DNA of 27,881 nucleotides from DAISLF01 sp964517345. GTDB taxonomy: Bacteria; Patescibacteriota; Gracilibacteria; Peribacterales; Peribacteraceae. Below are positions 23,362 through 27,881 of the stretch, one piece after another (position 1 is the first letter of the stretch; every line of letters begins with the position of its first letter). Location: the NCBI GenBank assembly GCA_964517345.1, contig CAZFBZ010000015.1, forward strand, positions 1 through 27,881. The letters are read 5' to 3'. A model generated the notes under the pieces. It saw only the letters and a program-made list of their open reading frames with translations. It was not told where the DNA came from and did no database searches. Made by a program: the position numbers and the translations under genes.

Positions 23362-24719
23362 GAGCCGCCCGTTCCCACGTCATCGAATTTGATTTCCACC
23401 TTGTTTATCATCGACGGGAAGAGTTCCGTCATTGCCCACACGAGCGCGTCAGTTCTGTCGCCGGTCGTCTCGCCCATGATGCCGAGGGGCGTGAACAGGA
23501 CCATCTGGTCTTCGAGCTCGGCGAACGCGCCGACGTGAGAAACGCGCCCCTGCTCGTAGAGAGCGCCGATCGGCTCGGCGCGCGTGACCTTGCCTCGCGA
23601 CGCGTGAACCTCGGCGATCGAGATGCCTTGCCGGACCGACTCGATCGTCTGGCGGACCATGTCGCCGCCTTGGTTGGTCTCGATCACGATCCGATCGGCG
23701 CGGTACATATCGTAGCCTGAGACCGCGCGGCGCGCCCATCCGTTGGGCGACAGAGAGCAGGAGAGATCGTCGAGCACGTATCCGCGTCCATCCACTCCAA
23801 GGCCGGCGACAATGATGCCCGTCTCTGCCGTCCCCTCGCTCATCGCAGTTTCCTGGCTCTTGCCGGCAGGGTCGATTGCGACGACGACGCGCTGCATGTC
23901 GGGGAGCTTGTCACCGCGCTTGCGGCGGGTCTTGTCGAGCATCTCGCGCGTCCAGAGCGCGCCGGGCACGTCGTCGAGAACCTCGGCTTCGAGCTCCTGC
24001 CGGCCGAGGCGCGTCCCCTCGTACTTGCTCTTGATCTGAGTGACGAACGAGGAGGCGAGGTTGCCGATGTTGTCGAACGTGCTGCCGCGCGTCGTGACGG
24101 TGCGCTGGTCGGCCATCAGCTTCTTGATGAGCGGGATCGGTCGGGGCGTCGTCGTGATGGCCTGTCTCGGATCGTCGCCGAGGCGGAGGCCGAATTGCAG
24201 CATGTCCCACGTCTCTTGAGCATAACGCCACTTGGCCAGCTCGTCGCACCAAGCGAGATCGTGTTGCGGGCCGCGAAGCTGATCAGGTTCCGTCGCATTG
24301 TAGAGCGTGGCGACGGCGCCATTCGGCCATGTGACGCGACGCTTGCTCGGCTCGTACATCGGGCGGAAGGCCTTCGGGTGCACGCCGAGCAGGCCGCTTT
24401 CGCCTTCCACCATCACGTCACGCGCGTCGGCCGCTGTTTCAGCGACCAGGGCAATGCGACTGTGTTTCCCTCGACCGAGCGGCGTGTCGCCCGTCACCAT
24501 GGACCTGACCCACTCGGCGCCGGTGCGGGTCTTGCCGAAGCCGCGTCCGGCGAGGATGAGCCACGTGAGCCAATCCCCAGCCGGGGCGAGTTGGTTCGGG
24601 CGAGCCCAGAACTTCCATGAGTAGAGAAGCGCCGCCTTTGCGCCGTCACTCAGTGTCGCTAGTTCCGCTCGTCGCTGCGGCTCGGGCAGCCGCGCTAGAT
24701 ATTCTGCGGGTGAAATCAT
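23346..24719 (-). CDS. Terminase large subunit (packaging ATPase/nuclease)
   Basis: The 457 residues include Walker A LAGRGFGKTR (56-65), Walker B LAWCDE (155-160), and the RNase H-like nuclease site: Asp283 in VVVAIDPAGK, Glu347 in IVIETNQGG and Asp424 in DRTDALVWAM. The enzyme pumps DNA through the portal and cuts it. All key residues are present, so it should be active. The start overlaps the small-subunit gene by 74 bases, more than usual in this operon, and no later ATG would preserve the N-terminus. Confidence 0.95.
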   Translation of the reverse strand: MISPAEYLARLPEPQRRAELATLSDGAKAALLYSWKFWARPNQLAPAGDWLTWLILAGRGFGKTRTGAEWVRSMVTGDTPLGRGKHSRIALVAETAADARDVMVEGESGLLGVHPKAFRPMYEPSKRRVTWPNGAVATLYNATEPDQLRGPQHDLAWCDELAKWRYAQETWDMLQFGLRLGDDPRQAITTTPRPIPLIKKLMADQRTVTTRGSTFDNIGNLASSFVTQIKSKYEGTRLGRQELEAEVLDDVPGALWTREMLDKTRRKRGDKLPDMQRVVVAIDPAGKSQETAMSEGTAETGIIVAGLGVDGRGYVLDDLSCSLSPNGWARRAVSGYDMYRADRIVIETNQGGDMVRQTIESVRQGISIAEVHASRGKVTRAEPIGALYEQGRVSHVGAFAELEDQMVLFTPLGIMGETTGDRTDALVWAMTELFPSMINKVEIKFDDVGTGGSWLTM

Positions 24720-25077
24720 CCGCTGAGACGCTTACCTCTTGCTTGATCGGGTTGTCGTCCTTGTCACCGCCGACGTGAGCGACCTTGTCGCGCCAATCTG
24801 CGGGGAAGCGACAGCTCACGGACTTTGCCCACACGCCGTTGTTGAACTTGTCCGATGTCATGCCGGTCTGCCCGGCATCTTCCCACCAGCGCTGCTCGAA
24901 GATTTTCGCTCGCGTCAATGCGTCGGAAAATTCCGGGTGCGTCCTCTCCCACTCGTAGAGAGTGTCTCTCGTCACGTCGAGTTCGCTAGCGATCCATGTG
25001 CGGGACTTGCCGAGCTTGCCCCACTCGACGACGCTCTCGCAGTACTCTGGCTTGTAGAGTGTTGGGCGGCCTGCCAT
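24646..25077 (-). CDS. Terminase small subunit
   Basis: The 143-residue product recognises DNA for packaging. The N-terminus GRPTLYKPEYCESVVEWGKL and KSRTWIASELDVTRDTLYEW is a helix-turn-helix, followed by HPEFSDALTRAKIFEQRWWE, a helix typical of this family. The acidic C-terminal part should contact the large subunit. Either the ATG at 25077 or the GTG at 25080 could start; both overlap the upstream stop (TGATG or GTGA). Confidence 0.88.
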   Translation of the reverse strand: MAGRPTLYKPEYCESVVEWGKLGKSRTWIASELDVTRDTLYEWERTHPEFSDALTRAKIFEQRWWEDAGQTGMTSDKFNNGVWAKSVSCRFPADWRDKVAHVGGDKDDNPIKQEVSVSADDFTRRISSAAARAAATSGTSDTE

Positions 25078-25343
25078 CACTTATGTTCCACGTGCAACTT
25101 GGGTTCACGGAGACGATCAATCTCACCTAGTGCCCACTCAAGGCCTTTGACGCACCCGGCGATGCCATACGCCAAGTGGGTCCGCGTGATGTTGTCAGGA
25201 GCGATGACATCGGCGAATACCGCTCGTGTCTCGTCATCGATCAACGCGCCGAAAGGCATCGACCTGACAACGAGCGTTTCCGGGCGCACGCCGGCGAATT
25301 TTACTCTTGCCATGGCCTCGCGCGCTCTATCTTCCTCGGTCAT
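25077..25343 (-). CDS. Hypothetical protein preceding the terminase, 88 aa
   Basis: The ATG at 25343 follows GGAGATGAG, a good ribosome-binding site; the longer frame upstream overlaps the membrane-protein gene. The product is helical at both ends: EEDRAREAMARVKFAGVRPE at the start and HLAYGIAGCVKGLEWALGEI at the C-terminus, with VFADVIAPDNITRTHLAYG in the middle. It is coupled to the small terminase subunit by TGATG. I do not recognise the family; a packaging or regulatory accessory role is a guess from location. Confidence 0.65.
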   Translation of the reverse strand: MTEEDRAREAMARVKFAGVRPETLVVRSMPFGALIDDETRAVFADVIAPDNITRTHLAYGIAGCVKGLEWALGEIDRLREPKLHVEHK

Positions 25344-25372
25344 CTCATCTCCGCGCAGAGTGCAACCTGTGT

Positions 25373-25549
25373 TCAGCCGAGCGTGTGGCGCGCTGCAGCG
25401 CAAGCAACGGCGATCCATCCGAGATCACTGATGCTGGCGCGGATGGGGAGAATGATGTTGAGCCCCTTCGCAGCAGCGATGAGAGCGGCGGAAGCGGCGA
25501 TGACGCCGAGCGCGAGGCGCAGGGCGTTGATGAGGTTCGGTGTGATCAT
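25373..25549 (-). CDS. Small hydrophobic membrane protein, 58 aa
   Basis: The gene runs from ATG at 25549 to TGA at 25373-25375. The product is strongly hydrophobic: INALRLALGVIAASAALIAA near the N-terminus, a second, shorter hydrophobic segment (ILPIRASISDLGWIAVACAA) and HTLG at the end. Two segments of this size resemble small holins or superinfection-type membrane proteins. It lies 29 bases upstream of the next gene and no clear ribosome-binding site is seen. GC-rich DNA can produce hydrophobic frames by chance, so experimental support is wanted. Confidence 0.5.
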   Translation of the reverse strand: MITPNLINALRLALGVIAASAALIAAAKGLNIILPIRASISDLGWIAVACAAARHTLG

Positions 25550-25558
25550 GATGGGATT

Positions 25559-25576
25559 GCTCGCTTTGGTGCGAGC
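25559..25576. promoter_or_regulatory. Short hairpin upstream of the late-operon head
   Basis: GCTCGC (25559-25564) and GCGAGC (25571-25576) form a perfect 6-bp inverted repeat with a 6-base loop, about 10 bases before the ATG at 25549 on the minus strand. No T-tract follows. It lies in the 54-base gap that separates the accessory genes from the late operon, so it could be an operator or mark a transcript end. Short stems like this also occur by chance. Confidence 0.3.
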
Positions 25577-25603
25577 GTGCCTAACTCTAGGGTGATTCGT
25601 GGC

Positions 25604-26005
25604 TCATTGGAAGTGGCTTTGTGGCAACAGTAGGGCGGACATCGTCACCAGGGCGTTTAGCCACTGCATATAGTCGGCCCATGCCTGGGTGGCGTGGGGT
25701 GCACAACTTGGATAGTCGAAGCGCTTGTGTTCAGCACGATAGTAGCGTTCGGCGGCGTTGTAAAATGGACGCAACGAGGAAGTCGCACCGTCAGGTTTTT
25801 CGACGATGAGAGTGTTGGCGCGTTTGCCCGCGCCCGTTGTCGTGCGGCGGGGAAACGATGCGATGAACGCATCGAACGTTTGAAAAGTTTTGGCGGGGAC
25901 ATCGAGATCGGTCAGGAAGTCGATGAACGCGACAAGTAGGCCAGCGGAAAACCGGCGCCCCTCGAAGCCGCGCTGAAAGTCTGCGAACAGTTCATCGGGT
26001 GTCAT
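25604..26005 (-). CDS. Unknown 133-aa protein coupled to the DNA methyltransferase
   Basis: The ATG overlaps the methyltransferase stop (ATGA), so the two form a unit. The product starts MTPDELFADFQRGFEGRRFS, is mostly helical with several aromatic residues (YNAAERYYRAEHKRFDYPSC, WADYMQWLNALV), and has no signal peptide. Its order after a methyltransferase makes a restriction or regulatory partner a reasonable idea, but no PD-(D/E)xK, HNH or GIY-YIG motif is visible. Antiphage, antirestriction and unrelated roles remain open. Confidence 0.6.
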   Translation of the reverse strand: MTPDELFADFQRGFEGRRFSAGLLVAFIDFLTDLDVPAKTFQTFDAFIASFPRRTTTGAGKRANTLIVEKPDGATSSLRPFYNAAERYYRAEHKRFDYPSCAPHATQAWADYMQWLNALVTMSALLLPQSHFQ

Positions 26006-27009
26006 GGTGTGAGGCTCGCCAGCGTCTGGAAGGCGCTGCGGCCGAGATTGACGAATTCGAGTTCACGGTCGGTACCGATGGAGCGGTATCCAACGGCTTC
26101 TGCTGCGGCAAGAGTGGAACCGCTGCCAGCAAACGGATCATAGACCACGCCGATGCCAAGCGGCAGCACGGCGCGCACGATTTGGCGCATGAAGCGTTGC
26201 GGCTTCAAGGAAGGATGGGGTGCGGCTTTCTTTTCTTTGCCGCGTGTGGGTGAGCACACGATGACGTCTTTGAAAGGTTCGTCGTCGGAGATACGGCGAA
26301 GACCACCCGTACCCCAGGTCTTTAGATTATCGGCTACCGTGCCGTCGAACGGCTTGCGAAACATGCCCCACGGTTCCCAGCACGAGCGCGCCATTACGGA
26401 GACGTCGGCAAATTCCTTTTCGGCGCCCTTGGGCTTGTCACCGCCCCTCAGGGTTTGCACGAGCCGGATAACTTCGCCCCGCTTTTGAAAGCCCGCCTCT
26501 TGGAACGCGTGAAATGTCATCGTCGAAAGAAGCGGGTTCGATGCGATGATGAGATGGCCACCCGGAACCAGAGCGCGCAAGGCGCCGTAGGCGATAGCTG
26601 AGAAGAATCCATGGAGCGCTGCGATGTCATCGGGCGATAGAACGGTGAATCGCGGTAGGGGCGCGCGCTTGGCGCCATCGAAAGAGGGCGGAATGCGCCA
26701 GACGCCGCCCTTGCCGCTCTTACGCTTGAAGTTGTTCTTGTCGTCGTACTCGATCAGACCGTAGGGCGGGTCTGTGACGACTGCGTGGATGCTATTCGGA
26801 GGCAGTTCAGAGAGAAAATGCACGGCATCGTCGAGGACATAAGTGGCGCGGTCTGACAGATGAAAGCGGATTTGGTCGCCCTGCTCGCGCAAGCGTTGCC
26901 AGTTTTCATCGTTGGTCTGAGTGAGCCTATCTCGCCACGTTGGTTCTGGTATCTTCTTGCGGCCTTTGGCCTTGGTAGGCTTTTCCGACGCGATCCGCTG
27001 TTGTTGCAT
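26002..27009 (-). CDS. Beta-class DNA methyltransferase (N6-adenine or N4-cytosine)
   Basis: The 335-residue product carries motif IV as TDPPYG (79-84, catalytic DPPY at 80-83), a long middle region for target recognition, motif X-like HPSLKP (265-270) and motif I as DPFAGSGSTL (291-300). The order IV-target domain-I is the beta class. DPPY is most often adenine-N6 but also N4-cytosine. It should modify a short DNA site. It is encoded upstream of the terminase and coupled to an unknown gene. The upstream spacing (GGGGACAACAC) is a plausible ribosome-binding site. It could protect phage DNA or belong to a restriction pair. Confidence 0.88.
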   Translation of the reverse strand: MQQQRIASEKPTKAKGRKKIPEPTWRDRLTQTNDENWQRLREQGDQIRFHLSDRATYVLDDAVHFLSELPPNSIHAVVTDPPYGLIEYDDKNNFKRKSGKGGVWRIPPSFDGAKRAPLPRFTVLSPDDIAALHGFFSAIAYGALRALVPGGHLIIASNPLLSTMTFHAFQEAGFQKRGEVIRLVQTLRGGDKPKGAEKEFADVSVMARSCWEPWGMFRKPFDGTVADNLKTWGTGGLRRISDDEPFKDVIVCSPTRGKEKKAAPHPSLKPQRFMRQIVRAVLPLGIGVVYDPFAGSGSTLAAAEAVGYRSIGTDRELEFVNLGRSAFQTLASLTP

Positions 27010-27057
27010 GTGTTGTCCCCGAAGCCGCCTCGAACGCGGCGCATGTTTGTGCGCAGC

Positions 27058-27333
27058 TTAGCGCAACCTAGAAATTGTTGAATGGTGCACGTTGAGGTCG
27101 CGCGCGACCGCGCGGCAGCTTTCGCCGCGAGCGAGGTCGTGGCGTGCCTTGGTCATCTGGTGGTCAGTCAACTTCGGCTTGCGGCCGAGCCGCACGCCTT
27201 TCTTGCGCGCGAGCTTCCGGCCGTCGGCGGCGCGCTTCACGATGCGCTCGCGTTCGTCTTCCGCCAGTGCCGACAGGAAAGCGAGGAAGCCCTGGCCGAT
27301 CTTGGTGGTGAGGTCGAGCTCCTTCTCTTGGGG
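27058..27333 (-). pseudogene. Serine recombinase (resolvase/invertase) C-terminal fragment
   Basis: The frame contains the C-terminal part of a resolvase: LTTKIGQGFLAFLSALAEDE, then ERIVKRAADGRKLARKKGVR, LGRKPKLTD and a helix-turn-helix near the end (SCRAVARDLNVHHSTISRL). The catalytic N-terminal domain with its serine is absent. The open frame continues to 27393 but the residues before about 27333 do not resemble the family. The fragment cannot recombine DNA by itself; a DNA-binding remnant is possible. It marks a past insertion or deletion. Just upstream, a start with a good ribosome-binding site at 27421 reads MDAAYERKLIDAMRPWTLLH in another frame before running into this fragment. Confidence 0.7.
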
Positions 27334-27446
27334 TGTAGTGGAATAGCCAGAAGGACGCGGCGTGGAGCAGCGTCCATGGGCGCATGGCATCAATCAGTTT
27401 CCTTTCGTAGGCAGCATCCATGTTCCCGGCCTTTCTTGTTGCGAAC

Positions 27447-27716
27447 TCAACGCACCAGTTCGGGGTTGTCCTTGGTCATGTGGTGCAGCCACTTCGACCA
27501 GCCCTTTTGCCGGGCGTCGTAGGCGTTGCTGGCGCGGAAGTTGTCGTAGAAGTTGCCCGGCCCGTGGAATTCCCAGTTGTCGCGACCATAGCAGTACACC
27601 CAGGCGTCTTTGCGGAGGTTGATGTCCGGGCGAAACGCCTTCACGTCCTTGTGGACGAGAGACAGCAGGTGCCGGCAGAACGTCACATCCAGTGCGGATT
27701 GCTCGGCGGGGGTCAT
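27447..27716 (-). CDS. Hypothetical protein, 89 aa
   Basis: The ATG has a good ribosome-binding site (GAAAGGCCGAGCT). The product starts TPAEQSALDVTFCRHLLSLV, followed by a region rich in aromatic and polar residues (AWVYCYGRDNWEFHGPGNFY, then YDARQKGWSKWLHHM). It has no signal peptide or membrane segment and is unrecognised. A second gene start with an almost identical ribosome-binding site lies 25 bases downstream at 27421. It may be accessory cargo with the methyltransferase. Confidence 0.6.
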   Translation of the reverse strand: MTPAEQSALDVTFCRHLLSLVHKDVKAFRPDINLRKDAWVYCYGRDNWEFHGPGNFYDNFRASNAYDARQKGWSKWLHHMTKDNPELVR

Positions 27717-27832
27717 AGCTCGGCCTTTCGTTGTCGCTGTTGTTGGTACCTGGCCGGCTTTGAGGGAGGCACCGTCGCCGGTGCGCTCGAGCGGGGCGGC
27801 CTAGACGCGCCCCTGGCTAGGTTCTCGGACAC
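27713..27832 (-). CDS. Possible 39-aa protein upstream of the 89-aa gene
   Basis: A GTG start at 27832 directly follows an in-frame TGA (27833-27835), and the stop overlaps the next ATG as ATGA. The product is rich in Ser, Arg, Pro and Gln (SENLARGASRPPRSSAPATV, RYQQQRQRKAEL) and likely disordered. The same frame reads open from the window edge to that TGA, so another gene may end there. The overlap pattern is the only real support. A short hairpin (27769-27784) lies inside the frame. Confidence 0.25.
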   Translation of the reverse strand: MSENLARGASRPPRSSAPATVPPSKPARYQQQRQRKAEL

Positions 27833-27881
27833 TCACGGGCAGCGGTTGCGTCGGCCAACGTACCCATCGTGCTCCCCGATC

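Noticed and set aside
25550..25603. Late promoter on the minus strand before the packaging operon
   Set aside because: The best match (TTCCAA, 17 bases, TAGAGT) fits the consensus at only 3 and 4 of 6 positions, too weak to call.
1..27881. CRISPR array, rRNA or tRNA genes
   Set aside because: No regularly spaced direct repeats with unique spacers were seen, and no tRNA- or rRNA-like sequence was recognised by eye. The only tandem repeat is the coding GGC-NNN run at the left edge. A tRNA scan would be needed to exclude a divergent tRNA.

Overview
The window looks like most of a temperate, short-tailed (podovirus-like) phage or prophage of a high-GC alphaproteobacterium. The assignment rests on a P22-type order of head, connector and ejection genes on the minus strand, an ERF/YqaJ recombination pair, and a tyrosine integrase with an excisionase-like partner on the plus strand. 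The alphaproteobacterial host is an inference from GC-rich codon use and the style of the small phage proteins. No host marker gene, rRNA or tRNA was seen.

Positions 1-5733 (plus strand) hold a tightly packed early/recombination operon. It starts with the end of a Gly-Tyr-Ser-Asp repeat protein, then small unknown proteins, an ERF single-strand annealing protein, a YqaJ-type exonuclease, an HNH nuclease, an excisionase-like protein, the integrase and four tiny genes. Nearly every junction is a stop/start overlap (ATGA, TTGA or TGATG), so translation is probably coupled throughout. Several genes are too short for routine gene calling.

Positions 5720-25549 (minus strand) form the late operon, transcribed right to left. 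It runs from two small genes through terminase small and large subunits, portal, scaffold, coat, gp4-like and gp10-like head-completion proteins, a 50-residue protein, three ejection-type proteins, a small protein and a 1372-residue tail fibre/tailspike with its follower. The lysis cassette comes last: a lysozyme-like endolysin with a C-terminal membrane segment, an inner-membrane spanin, a lipoprotein spanin and two small membrane proteins. The two operons converge on a short palindrome at 5715-5738 that contains both final stop codons.

Positions 25604-27881 (minus strand) look like accessory DNA upstream of the terminase. They hold a beta-class DNA methyltransferase coupled to an unknown 133-residue protein, a serine-recombinase fragment lacking its catalytic domain, and an unknown 89-residue gene. 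This is the least explained part of the window. No host-phage junction or att site could be identified, so a prophage interior cannot be told from a free phage contig.
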